Source: Pseudomonadota bacterium
Lineage (GTDB): Bacteria; Pseudomonadota; Alphaproteobacteria; SHVP01
Reading direction: 5' to 3'
DNA length: 64,000 bases
Assembly: GCA_027622715.1 (NCBI GenBank)
Contig: JAQBYN010000002.1
Span: forward strand, 18,464 to 82,463
The notes under the pieces were generated by a model, which saw nothing but the letters and a program-made list of their open reading frames with translations, did not search any database and had not been told where the DNA came from. Of the stretch, positions 1 to 8,076 are shown one piece after another. A program made the translations under genes and the position numbers. Position 1 is the stretch's first letter, and every line of letters begins with the position of its first letter.

Positions 1-2000
1 GATCCCTCCGCGGCGGCACCGGGATACCCCGAGGTTAGGACGATCGGCAGGTTGGGTCGGCGGGTGCGCGCGCGGTCCGCAAGGGCCAACCCGTCAAGTT
101 CGCCGCTCATCACGATATCGGTGAACAAAACGTCGATTCGCAAGTCGTCCTGGTCGATCAGGGGCCAGGCGAGATCGCCACTTTCGGCTTCGATAACGTC
201 ATAGCCCAAGGCCCACAAGTGGGTCGCGACGATCTCGCGAACGTTCTCGTCATCCTCCACAATCATGATCGTGGCGCCGACGTCTGGCGCCACGGGCCCC
301 GGCGCGGACAGATCGACGCCCGCGGGGGGAACTTCTGCCCGGGGCAGGTATAGCCGGACGGTCGTGCCCTGCCCTGGTTGGCTGTCGATTTCGATCTGTC
401 CGCCGGACTGCGTGACGAAGCCATGGGTCATGCTCAAGCCAAGACCGACCCCATGTCCGGCATCTTTCGTCGAAAAGAAGGGTTCTATTGCTGCTGCCCT
501 AACCGCTTCGGACATGCCAATGCCCGAGTCGGTCATTTCGATGACCACGAAATTGCCACGCGGTGAATCTGGGTCGTTCGGATTTCCAGCCAAGACCGCG
601 TTTCGCGCGGTAACGCTAAGAGTGCCACCATCCGGCATCGCGTCGCGTGCGTTGGTGGCGATATTGACGATGCACGGGTCGAATTGGCTTGCATCGACCC
701 GAATGGGCCAGAGGTCCGGCGGGAGATCGACCCTGATCGTGACGTCGGCGGTGATCGTGGGTCGCACGAGACCAAGCGTACTGTTGATATGCACGGCGAT
801 ATCAATTACTTGCGGGGCGAGGGGCTGGCGCCGCGCGAAGGCCAACAGGCTCTGGGTTAGGTCTGCCGCACGGTCGGCGGCGCGCCGGGCCCGATCGATA
901 TGGGTCGTGGCGCCTGGCAATTCGCGCGTTTGATCGCCAAGAAATTCCAGGCTGCCGATGATGATCGTCAAATAATTGTTGAAGTCGTGCGCCATACCGC
1001 CGGTCAGATTGCCGATGGCCTCGAGTTTGGCGGCCTGCCACAACGGTTGCTGGAGTGCGTGCAAGTCGGTCAGGTCATGCACAATGGTGACCACCGAGGC
1101 TCCATTGTCGCCTTTCAGACGAACCAACGTCGCCGAAAGTGGCACCTCAGTGCCATCCTTGCGGCAGCCAGTTAGTGACGGACGGCGCACTGGGGGGGAG
1201 CCGATACCGTCATAATCGTCCTCGGGCCAGGTTTCTAGAATGCCCGGCAAAAGCATTTTAATCGATTTGCCCATCAACTCGTCACACGCGTAGCCAAACA
1301 AATCGGCGCATTGGGTATTGGCCTGAATCAAGCGGCCTTGCGCGTCGCTGACCAGTATCCCGTCGGGCGCAAACTCGATGAGGTGGTTAAGGCGTTGGCG
1401 CTCTCTTGATTCGCTTCGCAACGACGCGCTCAATTGGCGATAGAAGAGGGAGATCGCCGTGCCCAGCGCGGCGACGACAAGCAAAAGGCCGCCGGCGGCG
1501 GCGATCCAAGCGCCCGGGCTCGCCAGATAGCCGATCGGGTCGGTATGGGGCGCGAGATAGCCGCTTCGAGTCAACGAGAACGCGACGAGCAAGGCGGCGA
1601 TACTCAGCGCTAGGGTCATCGACCCTGGCCAGATGCCGAAAAACAAGAAAGCAAACGAACTTGCCGCGGCGAAATAGATGCTCGACGCGCCCATCGCGCC
1701 GAGCTGCCAGAGCACACCAAGCCCGATCAAATAGAAGAGCGCGATGATCCAAGCAGCGCGTATCCAAAATGGAAGACGCTTTCGTCCCAACGCGAGGCCA
1801 ATGGTGATCGCGGCCAGCGCCACATGGAGGCCCATCGGCGGCAGCCAGCCCAAGTCTGGGATGCGCGACAGGCTGGCGGCCAGCGCGGGGAGCGCCACGA
1901 CGCTGATCCCGATCAAGCAACCGTTCACCAAACGCGAGCGGATGCGCGCGACGTTCTCGCCGATTTCTACAGAGGGCGGAACGGTCGGGGATGCGGCCAT
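1..2000 (-). CDS. Hybrid sensor histidine kinase, 3' end beyond window
   Basis: Membrane sensor kinase that autophosphorylates on His and passes phosphate to its own receiver domain. About 666 codons are present without a stop, so it is partial at the left edge. Reading from ATG at 2000: several hydrophobic helices in residues ~17-160, a PAS domain ~205-320 (EFAPDGILVSD), a HisKA core with GGMAHDFNN (phospho-acceptor His337), an HATPase N box NIATNARDAMPDGG (~450) and G1 box DSGIGM (~490), then a REC domain from ~578 (IVEDDEN) with acceptor Asp in FTDIVMSG (~627). The frame is continuous throughout. The ribosome site is weak, so the exact start is uncertain. The output partner is not visible; a 16-bp palindrome lies about 56 bp upstream. 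Confidence 0.9.
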   Translation of the reverse strand, partial: MAASPTVPPSVEIGENVARIRSRLVNGCLIGISVVALPALAASLSRIPDLGWLPPMGLHVALAAITIGLALGRKRLPFWIRAAWIIALFYLIGLGVLWQLGAMGASSIYFAAASSFAFLFFGIWPGSMTLALSIAALLVAFSLTRSGYLAPHTDPIGYLASPGAWIAAAGGLLLVVAALGTAISLFYRQLSASLRSESRERQRLNHLIEFAPDGILVSDAQGRLIQANTQCADLFGYACDELMGKSIKMLLPGILETWPEDDYDGIGSPPVRRPSLTGCRKDGTEVPLSATLVRLKGDNGASVVTIVHDLTDLHALQQPLWQAAKLEAIGNLTGGMAHDFNNYLTIIIGSLEFLGDQTRELPGATTHIDRARRAADRAADLTQSLLAFARRQPLAPQVIDIAVHINSTLGLVRPTITADVTIRVDLPPDLWPIRVDASQFDPCIVNIATNARDAMPDGGTLSVTARNAVLAGNPNDPDSPRGNFVVIEMTDSGIGMSEAVRAAAIEPFFSTKDAGHGVGLGLSMTHGFVTQSGGQIEIDSQPGQGTTVRLYLPRAEVPPAGVDLSAPGPVAPDVGATIMIVEDDENVREIVATHLWALGYDVIEAESGDLAWPLIDQDDLRIDVLFTDIVMSGELDGLALADRARTRRPNLPIVLTSGYPGAAAEG

Positions 2001-2055
2001 TGCGGGACTACGCTGGTGATTTCAACGGTAACGGAGGTTCCGCAAATACGCCCCC

Positions 2056-2071
2056 AAACGTACGTACGTTT
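2056..2071. promoter_or_regulatory. Perfect 16-bp palindrome, possible operator
   Basis: AAACGTACGTACGTTT is a perfect 16-bp inverted repeat in the 239-bp gap between the sensor-kinase start (2000) and the small gene ending at 2240. Its symmetry and its position 56 bp upstream of the kinase start suggest a dimeric repressor or activator site. The binding protein is unknown. The rest of the gap shows nothing recognisable. Confidence 0.35.
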
Positions 2072-2239
2072 AATTCCCGATGAATACTGTCGGAATCCGC
2101 TGGTGCAAGCAATGGTTGTCATAGGCGAACGCTCTCGACCCACTATTGCGTTCAACCGACCCCGTGGGGGCGCGATTCCGCGCCCGAAATTCGGTGCCGC
2201 ACTGCGCGGCCTAGGCCGGAACACCGGATTTAACCGACT

Positions 2240-2467
2240 CTACGCCCGATAGCGGGCAAGCAGGCTGGCGATCCGAGAGTCATGGGATTTGAACCCAACC
2301 AGCGCGCCGTTGAGGCGTTTAAGAAACGCGGGAATATCGAGTTCGTCGCGGCCGACATGGTCCAGCGAGGCCCGTAGGATTTCCTGATACATGTCGTGCG
2401 ACGCGCGCAACAGTTGTACGGCGTGCGCGAGATCGTTTGCTAATTCAGACTCAGGGGTGTCGGCCAT
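2240..2467 (-). CDS. Small conserved-looking hypothetical protein, 75 aa
   Basis: I do not recognise the family. The 75-residue product is acidic at its N-terminus (MADTPESELANDL) and predicted largely helical, with a heptad-like pattern of Leu/Ile/Ala, and it ends in an Arg-rich tail (LLARYRA). It has no signal peptide or membrane segment. Codon use matches the surrounding high-GC genes, which favours a real gene over a chance frame. No clear ribosome site precedes ATG 2467. It lies 57 bp downstream of the MmgE/PrpD gene on the same strand and could be co-transcribed with it. Confidence 0.55.
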   Translation of the reverse strand: MADTPESELANDLAHAVQLLRASHDMYQEILRASLDHVGRDELDIPAFLKRLNGALVGFKSHDSRIASLLARYRA

Positions 2468-2524
2468 CGTTACTAGCTTTGTCCATACTCAAGCCTATGG
2501 CCGGGCGAGACCGCTTTTGCGCGG

Positions 2525-3961
2525 CTACGCGACCGCGGCGCGGGCCTTACCGTCCTGCCAGTGGAGGTCGGCCAGAACGTCGGTCACGTTGGCCTGATCC
2601 TCTAACTTCCACACCCGGTCGATCACGGCTTTGATCTGCGACTCGACGAGTAAGCCCTCGGCGCAATCGCGGAACTTGCCCTCGACCTCGTCGTCGGTCA
2701 GCGGGTTGTGCGGCGAGCCGCGGTAGTTTTCGTCGGCCCACAACTCAAGTGTGCGGCCGTCCTTGGTGATGACCTCCACCCGCGAGCGAATGCGGTCGTA
2801 GCCCATGGCCTCGATCTTTTTGTCGTCGATGGTTTCGACGCGGCGCTGCATATCGCCGACGTCGGCGCGCGAGACGAATTCGTCGGTGAACTCGCGCTTG
2901 CCCGCTTTGCCGGCAATGGCAATCGCGGCGAGCAAGAAGTGCATGCAGAACTTGCCTTCGAGCTCGGTCGTGGCGAAGTCGTAGCGGATGGGCCCAAGAA
3001 TATTCTGCGCGGCGTAGAGTTTGATTTTTTCGATGTCCTCAGCTTTGACCTTTTCGTCGCGCATCAGGAACTTAAGCGCATCCATCGAGGGGTGGGTGAG
3101 CACGCCGCACGGGTAGGGTTTGATACTGACCCCCGGTGTCATGATCGTCAGCGGGTTGCCGAAACGGCCCAGCACCAAGTCCGGATCGCCGCCCGGGCCC
3201 GCGATGGTGAGGTAGCCCCATTTACCATCGAGTGCCTCGGTGTTGGCGGTGAACCCGTCGCGCACCAATAGGGCCGCCGTGACGCCGTTTTCGGAAGAGC
3301 GACCGACGTGTAGCGGCTTGGTCATGGTGCCGAAATTCGCACGAATTCCGGCAGCCAAAGATGCTGCAATACCAATGGTTTGTGCCATTTGGCTATGATT
3401 GAAGTTTAGCATCTTGGCGGCCGCTACGGCGGATCCAAAGGTGCCGATGGTGCCCGAGGTGTGAAAGCCTCTGGCGTAATGATCGGGGTTGATCGCCTCG
3501 GCGATTTTGCACTCGACCTCAAAGCCCGCGTTGAACGCGGTGAGGAAGGTTTTACCGTCCACGCCGCCGAGCATTTCACCGATCGCCAGGCACGCTGACA
3601 GCGGCGGCACCGTCGGATGCGTGAGGAGGCCGTACATGCGGCCCGGTCCCTCGGATAACTGGGTGTCGTCCCAGTCCATCGCGTGGCCCGCCAGCCCGTA
3701 CCACAGCGCGGCGAGATGCGCCGGCACCTTCTTTTTGGCGTTGCCCAGCAGCCGTGCATCGGGCGTGCCGCCGACGCGGTCGATATAACGCGCCATCACC
3801 TCAAGCGCCGGTTGCTCCGAACCGCCGATCATAACCGCGAGGCCGTCGAGGACGCAGCGCCGCGCAATCGTCAGCGCGTCATCGGGGATCGCGTCATAGG
3901 TCAGGCCGACGGCGAAGTCGACGGCGTCTTTGGTCAGCGAGGCGGTTTCGGCGGTGGTCAT
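2525..3961 (-). CDS. MmgE/PrpD family protein
   Basis: 478-residue member of the MmgE/PrpD fold, which includes 2-methylcitrate dehydratase, iminodisuccinate epimerase and cis-aconitate decarboxylase. Family hallmarks visible: the N-terminal helical region (DFAVGLTYDAIPDDAL), the conserved LAGHAMDWDD segment (~90), HPTVPPLSACLAIGE, GFHTSGTIGTFGSAVAAA (~160) and the KPYPCGVLTHPSMDA strand (~280). Length is typical. The frame stays open upstream, but ATG 3961 (MTTAETASL) matches the usual family N-terminus. The substrate cannot be told from sequence; the neighbouring transporter and deacetylase point to small-molecule catabolism. Confidence 0.85.
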   Translation of the reverse strand: MTTAETASLTKDAVDFAVGLTYDAIPDDALTIARRCVLDGLAVMIGGSEQPALEVMARYIDRVGGTPDARLLGNAKKKVPAHLAALWYGLAGHAMDWDDTQLSEGPGRMYGLLTHPTVPPLSACLAIGEMLGGVDGKTFLTAFNAGFEVECKIAEAINPDHYARGFHTSGTIGTFGSAVAAAKMLNFNHSQMAQTIGIAASLAAGIRANFGTMTKPLHVGRSSENGVTAALLVRDGFTANTEALDGKWGYLTIAGPGGDPDLVLGRFGNPLTIMTPGVSIKPYPCGVLTHPSMDALKFLMRDEKVKAEDIEKIKLYAAQNILGPIRYDFATTELEGKFCMHFLLAAIAIAGKAGKREFTDEFVSRADVGDMQRRVETIDDKKIEAMGYDRIRSRVEVITKDGRTLELWADENYRGSPHNPLTDDEVEGKFRDCAEGLLVESQIKAVIDRVWKLEDQANVTDVLADLHWQDGKARAAVA

Positions 3962-4034
3962 GCGTGCGGCTCCCGAGGGGTATGTGTTGATTTGGCGGGA
4001 GCCTAGCGGATTGTTGCGACGCGGCAAGGGGGCG

Positions 4035-4919
4035 TCATACCCGCCGCTGCCAGACGCTGGCAAGCAAGATGCCTGCCGTGAGAATGGGCAGGCCGAACCA
4101 GCCCAACAATCCCGGATTCTCGCCAAGGAAGATCAGCGCCAGCACGGTGCCGAGTCCGGGCACCGCCGACAAAAACGCGGCGGACACGGTGGAGCCAACG
4201 CGGCGCACCGCGTGCGACAACAATATAAGACCGAGCAAATTGGGGAACAGGCCCTGAAACACAGCTTGAAGGACAAGCTGGTCGGTGCTCGCCGCGCCGA
4301 GCGCCGAGGGCAGAAACAACAGCCACACCGGGATATAGACCACGCCACCGAATACCGAGGCGGCGAGTAAGATTTGCGGGATGTCGGCCCGCCATTTGCG
4401 TTGCAGAATGAGAAATACAGCGAAGCTTGCCCCGGCGGCGAGGAACGACAGGTCGCCGATCCAACTACGCGGGTTGGCGCCGCCGCCGGCGCTGATGCCG
4501 GCCATTGCCGCACCGCCGATGATGAGCACGCAGCCCACCACTTGTATGGCGAGTGGTTTCTCGCGCAGCCAAACAAAACCGATTAGCAACGTCAGCGCGG
4601 GCAGCATGCCGTTGAGGAAGATGCCACCGTGTGCGGCCGGGGCATAGATGAACCCGACATAAGACAATAGTCCGTAGGGCACACCGCCGAACAACGCGTA
4701 GGCGGCGAGCCGCGTCATACTCGCCCCGCGCCAAGGCTTGTAATACAGCGCGATGGGAATACAGATCAGCCCGGCAATGCCGTAGCGGAACGCGGCGATG
4801 TCGAAAATTGTCATCCCCGACTGCGTGCCCGACCGGCTCACGACGAGCCATGTCGACCACACGACCACAATGGCCGAAACGGCGGCCATGCCGACAAGTC
4901 TAGTTTTGCGATCGGGCAT
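4035..4919 (-). CDS. EamA/DMT-family membrane transporter
   Basis: 294-residue inner-membrane protein with about ten hydrophobic helices in two EamA repeats, the drug/metabolite transporter architecture. The N-terminal repeat begins after a short basic leader (MPDRKTRLVG) and contains RYGIAGLICIPIAL. The second repeat contains a long hydrophobic stretch with PGLGTVLALIFLGENP, a conserved EamA feature. Such proteins export or import amino acids, metabolites or drugs, and the substrate cannot be read from sequence. It lies 73 bp downstream of the MmgE/PrpD gene on the same strand. Confidence 0.85.
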   Translation of the reverse strand: MPDRKTRLVGMAAVSAIVVVWSTWLVVSRSGTQSGMTIFDIAAFRYGIAGLICIPIALYYKPWRGASMTRLAAYALFGGVPYGLLSYVGFIYAPAAHGGIFLNGMLPALTLLIGFVWLREKPLAIQVVGCVLIIGGAAMAGISAGGGANPRSWIGDLSFLAAGASFAVFLILQRKWRADIPQILLAASVFGGVVYIPVWLLFLPSALGAASTDQLVLQAVFQGLFPNLLGLILLSHAVRRVGSTVSAAFLSAVPGLGTVLALIFLGENPGLLGWFGLPILTAGILLASVWQRRV

Positions 4920-5016
4920 TGTGGGGGACCAGCAAGGAGGGAGCGCGGTGATAGGACGGCGAGCGCGGGAGTGTCAAATGCGTGTGCCGGACAGCGGCGG
5001 CCTGCAACCCCGCGCA

Positions 5017-5089
5017 CTCACCCGGCGGCTCCCTCGCTGGCGCTCGATCGGCGCTTCCCTGTCCCGCGAGCGGCCTCAGGTCGGGTGAG
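5017..5089. repeat. REP-like intergenic palindrome
   Basis: In the 173-bp gap between the EamA and deacetylase genes, arms CTCACCCG (5017-5024) and CGGGTGAG (5082-5089) enclose further complementary blocks such as CGCTCG and CGAGCG. The wording (CTCACCCGGC...CCCGCGAGCGG...GGGTGAGGG) resembles the dispersed CTCACCC/GGGTGAG palindromes common between genes in many proteobacterial genomes. Only one copy is obvious in this window. Confidence 0.45.
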
Positions 5090-5092
5090 GGA

Positions 5093-5968
5093 CTACCTCG
5101 CCGCCTTGTCCGCGGCGATGAACCAGTCTGCGATCTGGCTGCCGGTCATGAAGATGGTGTCGTCGCGCGCCAGCAACTCGTCGACAAGTTTCTCGAGGTA
5201 GCCAATGCGGTGGGGCACGCCGATCAAATGGGGATGGGTGGCGATGGTGAGGATGCGCGGGTTGTTGTCGAACTCTTTCTCGAACGTCGCGACGGTGTCC
5301 TTGTAGCGTTGGTAGTAGTCGGACGAGTTCTGCCACTGGATCGCGTACATCGGGCTGTCGTTGAGTTCGAGCGTGTAGGGCATGCAGATGACCGGGCCAT
5401 GCTTGGTGGTCATCCAGTGGGGCAGATCGTCGAGCACCCAATCGCAGATGTAGTCGACGCCCTGGGCGGCGAGAATATCGGGTGTGTCGTTGGTTTCGCG
5501 CAGGCCTGGGCCGAGCCAGCCGCGCGGGCGTTTGCCGTAGAACGCTTCGATCTTGTCGAGGCACAACTTGAGGAGCGCGGCTTCGTCCTCGTCGCCTTGC
5601 ACTGATTTTTGTTTGAGGCCGTGGCCGACGACTTCCCAGCCGGCATCCTTGATCGCTTGTGCGACTGAAGGGTAGTCGTCGATCGCGCCCGCGTTGAGGA
5701 ACGCGCTGGTTGGCAGATTGCGCTCGCGCGCAATCTTGAACAGCCGCGGCATGCCGGCGCGCAAGCCGTATTCCGCCCACGAGAAATTCGGTACATCGGG
5801 CAACGTCTCGACCCCGTGCGGCCCGGTGAGGATCTTGCGCGGCGGCGGCGAATCGAACGGCCAGCTTTCGACGTTGACCACGAAATGCACGATCAGCGGT
5901 TTGCCGTCGGGCGGCGCGAGTTTGGGGCGCTGGTCGGCGAGGACGAAGGGGACGCGGGGATTGGTCAT
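5093..5968 (-). CDS. Polysaccharide deacetylase-family protein, PuuE-like
   Basis: 291-residue NodB-homology hydrolase, closest in pattern to PuuE-type allantoinases and N-formyl/deacetylase relatives. The first motif reads HFVVNVESWPFD, in which the NodB Asp pair is replaced by an N-x-E form as in PuuE-like members. Later motifs are EVVGHGLKQKS with the metal His, RGWLGPGLRETNDTPDILAAQ, and the C-terminal ATHPHLIGVPHR. No signal peptide, so probably cytosolic. ATG 5968 is chosen because the upstream extension is Arg/Ala-rich and lacks family similarity, and AGAG precedes this start. Likely action on a cyclic amide or N-acyl substrate; exact substrate unknown. Confidence 0.8.
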   Translation of the reverse strand: MTNPRVPFVLADQRPKLAPPDGKPLIVHFVVNVESWPFDSPPPRKILTGPHGVETLPDVPNFSWAEYGLRAGMPRLFKIARERNLPTSAFLNAGAIDDYPSVAQAIKDAGWEVVGHGLKQKSVQGDEDEAALLKLCLDKIEAFYGKRPRGWLGPGLRETNDTPDILAAQGVDYICDWVLDDLPHWMTTKHGPVICMPYTLELNDSPMYAIQWQNSSDYYQRYKDTVATFEKEFDNNPRILTIATHPHLIGVPHRIGYLEKLVDELLARDDTIFMTGSQIADWFIAADKAAR

Positions 5969-6053
5969 GGGGCTCTCTTGTTTTTTTGTCGCGTCGTCCG
6001 CGCGCCAAGCGATGGAAGCGGCCTGCCGCCGGCGCGCGGGCGCTTCAACATAC

Positions 6054-6252
6054 TTAGCTGCTGCGCAAGGCCGCGTCACGCGCGAGGTGGGCGAACTTTA
6101 GAAGCACGTCGTCGTCCTCCTGGGGAGACTTTCGCAAACATCTTTTGATCCACGAAGATCCCCGCGCCGCCGGACATCGGCTTGGCCGTCACCGAGCCAA
6201 TAGGTGAGAGGGTTTGGACCAGATCGTCGACGTAGGCTTTGTCCATGGCCAT
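6054..6252 (-). pseudogene. Truncated, frameshifted TfoX_N-domain remnant
   Basis: From ATG 6252 the frame encodes MAMDKAYVDDLVQTL followed by PIGSVTAKPMSGGAGIFVDQ and KMFAK, which resembles the start of TfoX/Sxy N-terminal domains (the MFGGxGIYxDG region). It then ends in an Arg-rich tail at TGA 6076. A one-base change of frame near 6125 gives EDDDVLLKFAHLA, closer to the TfoX DDxLYLK segment, before TAA at 6054-6056. The domain normally continues past 100 residues. This is either a decayed gene or a very short expressed protein. Confidence 0.4.
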
Positions 6253-6388
6253 GGTGGTTCACTTTCATACGTTGCTCGACAAAAATGGAAGTTCTTTCGC
6301 GCCGATGTCGATTATGGCGACCCTGAGGCGTCTATCTTATGAGGGCCGCCGTTGTGGTCCCAAACAAACCAACGAGAGAGGCTGGAAA

Positions 6389-6733
6389 ATGGCGCAATTC
6401 ATGATGCTTTTGAACGTGTCCGGGCAGGCGCCCGCGGGTTCACCGGAGGAGATGCAGGAAATTCTCAAGCGGTACGGCGACTGGAGCCGGAAACTGGGGG
6501 AATCGGGAAAACTGGTCAACGGCGCCAAACTCGCTGATGACCGCGGTCGCCTATTGCGGAACGAAGGGTCACGGGTGGTCGTTGACGGCCCATTCTCCGA
6601 GACCAAAGAAATGATCGGCGGCTTTTTCATCGTCGAGGCCGAGAATTACGATGCCGCGGCGGAAGTTGCCAAAACCTGTCCCCACCTCGAGCTGGGTGGC
6701 ACGATCGAGCTTCGCCAAGTCGACAATATGTAA
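6389..6733 (+). CDS. YCII-related DGPF-domain protein
   Basis: 114-residue ferredoxin-like-fold protein of the YCII/DGPF family. The namesake motif is present in VVVDGPFSETKEMIGGFFIV (~65-84), followed by the usual A-EVAKTCPHLELGGTIELR strand-helix-strand end. ATG 6389 is preceded by GAGAGAGG and matches the usual MxQFMMLL family start; the in-frame extension upstream has no family similarity. It sits 56 bp ahead of the sigma-factor gene on the same strand. This pairing is characteristic of ECF42-type sigma factors, where DGPF proteins are thought to be partners or targets. Biochemical function is not established. Confidence 0.88.
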   Translation: MAQFMMLLNVSGQAPAGSPEEMQEILKRYGDWSRKLGESGKLVNGAKLADDRGRLLRNEGSRVVVDGPFSETKEMIGGFFIVEAENYDAAAEVAKTCPHLELGGTIELRQVDNM

Positions 6734-6789
6734 TCAAGCGCTGGGGCCGCAGGTTGGTTTTCTCCCGCCTGCGGCTTTAGACTTTTTCG

Positions 6790-8076
6790 GTGGCACACAA
6801 ACAAGTCGACAGTCTGGTCGATCACCTCTTTCGACACAAAGCGGGGGAGATGGTTGCCATCCTTGCGCGCCACGTTGGCGTGCGGCATCTCGATCTTGTC
6901 GAGGATGTCGTCCAAGAGGCGCTGGCGCGAGCGATGCGCGATTGGCCGTTCAAGGGCATTCCGAGCGACCCGTCTGCGTGGCTCTACCAGGTCGCGCGCA
7001 ATGCCGCGCTCGATACGATCCGGCGCCGCGCGACCCGAGCGCGCTCGCAGGACGATGTCGTCGATCTTCTGTACACACGTCTAGCGACCGAAGGCGACCG
7101 GCCCTTCGCCGCGGAAATCGCCGACGACCAGTTGCGCATGATTTTCGTCGCTTGCCACCCCGCGATTCCTGCGCCAGCGCGTGTTGCCTTGACCTTGAAA
7201 ACTGTCGGCGGGTTTGGGGTGGGCGAGATCGCGCGCGCGTTTCTGGTGCCCGAGGCCACCGTTGCGCAGCGACTGGTGCGCGCCAAGCGTCTGATCGCCG
7301 ATCAGGCCTTGCCCTATGCGGTGCCGGGCCCTGATGAGCTTGCCGAACGACTGAACTCGGTGGTCGATGTCCTCTACCTGATGTTCAACGAAGGCTATGG
7401 CGCTTCGGCCGGCGAAGACCTGATCCGCTTCGATCTGTGCGCCGAGGCGGTGCGCCTTGCTGAAATCGTGGCGACGCATCCAGTGACCGAGACGCCGGAA
7501 ACGTGCGCGCTGGTCGCCCTGATGCGGTTCCAGGGGGCGCGCCTGCCAGCGCGCCAGAATGCGGACGGCGAACTTCTTTTGTTGCCGGAACAGGATCGCG
7601 CCCGCTGGGATCGTGACTGGATTGAGCGCGGACTCTCCTTTCTCGACCGGTCCGCTGGCGGCGATGTTCTGACACGGTTGCACCTAGAGGCGGGCATTGC
7701 CGCGTGCCATGCCGTCGCCCCGGATTATGCCAGCACCGATTGGACCACCATCGCGCGCCATTACGCGGCGTTGGTCACGCTCGATGCCTCGCCCGTTCTG
7801 GTTCTTAATCAAGCGGTCGCCGTGGCCGAGTTGGACGGGGCTCAGGCCGGGCTAGCGATTGCCCAACGTGTCGCGGATGCACCGGCCCTGCGAGACTATT
7901 ATCTGTTACCGGCGACGCTGGGCGAACTCCATCGCCGCCTCGGCCATAACGCTGAAGCCGCCGCAGCCTTTGAGCGCGCCCTAGCGCTATCGCGCGCCGA
8001 GCCGGTACGCCGTTTTATCAAGAAGCGCTTGGTGGAAGTGTCGGAACGCGAACCGCTAGGCGTCGATAACGCGTAG
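6790..8076 (+). CDS. ECF sigma factor, ECF42-like with C-terminal extension
   Basis: 428-residue RNA polymerase sigma factor starting at GTG 6790. Region 2 is seen at residues ~20-75 (LVEDVVQEALARAMRDWPFK, AWLYQVARNAALDTIRRR), and region 4 around 125-170 (VGEIARAFLVPEATVAQRLV). A ~230-residue C-terminal extension contains DVLYLMFNEGY and alpha-helical TPR-like pairs ending ...LGHNAEAAAAFERALAL. This architecture and the adjacent DGPF gene fit group ECF42, in which the C-terminal domain is needed for activity and no classical anti-sigma factor is known. The last 21 bp overlap the convergent M24 peptidase gene. Confidence 0.88.
   Translation: MAHKQVDSLVDHLFRHKAGEMVAILARHVGVRHLDLVEDVVQEALARAMRDWPFKGIPSDPSAWLYQVARNAALDTIRRRATRARSQDDVVDLLYTRLATEGDRPFAAEIADDQLRMIFVACHPAIPAPARVALTLKTVGGFGVGEIARAFLVPEATVAQRLVRAKRLIADQALPYAVPGPDELAERLNSVVDVLYLMFNEGYGASAGEDLIRFDLCAEAVRLAEIVATHPVTETPETCALVALMRFQGARLPARQNADGELLLLPEQDRARWDRDWIERGLSFLDRSAGGDVLTRLHLEAGIAACHAVAPDYASTDWTTIARHYAALVTLDASPVLVLNQAVAVAELDGAQAGLAIAQRVADAPALRDYYLLPATLGELHRRLGHNAEAAAAFERALALSRAEPVRRFIKKRLVEVSEREPLGVDNA

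Noticed and set aside
1..2000. Several short minus-strand frames that could imply a broken sensor kinase
   Set aside because: Reading from ATG 2000 gives one uninterrupted frame through transmembrane, PAS, HisKA, HATPase and REC domains; the short frames are in other phases.
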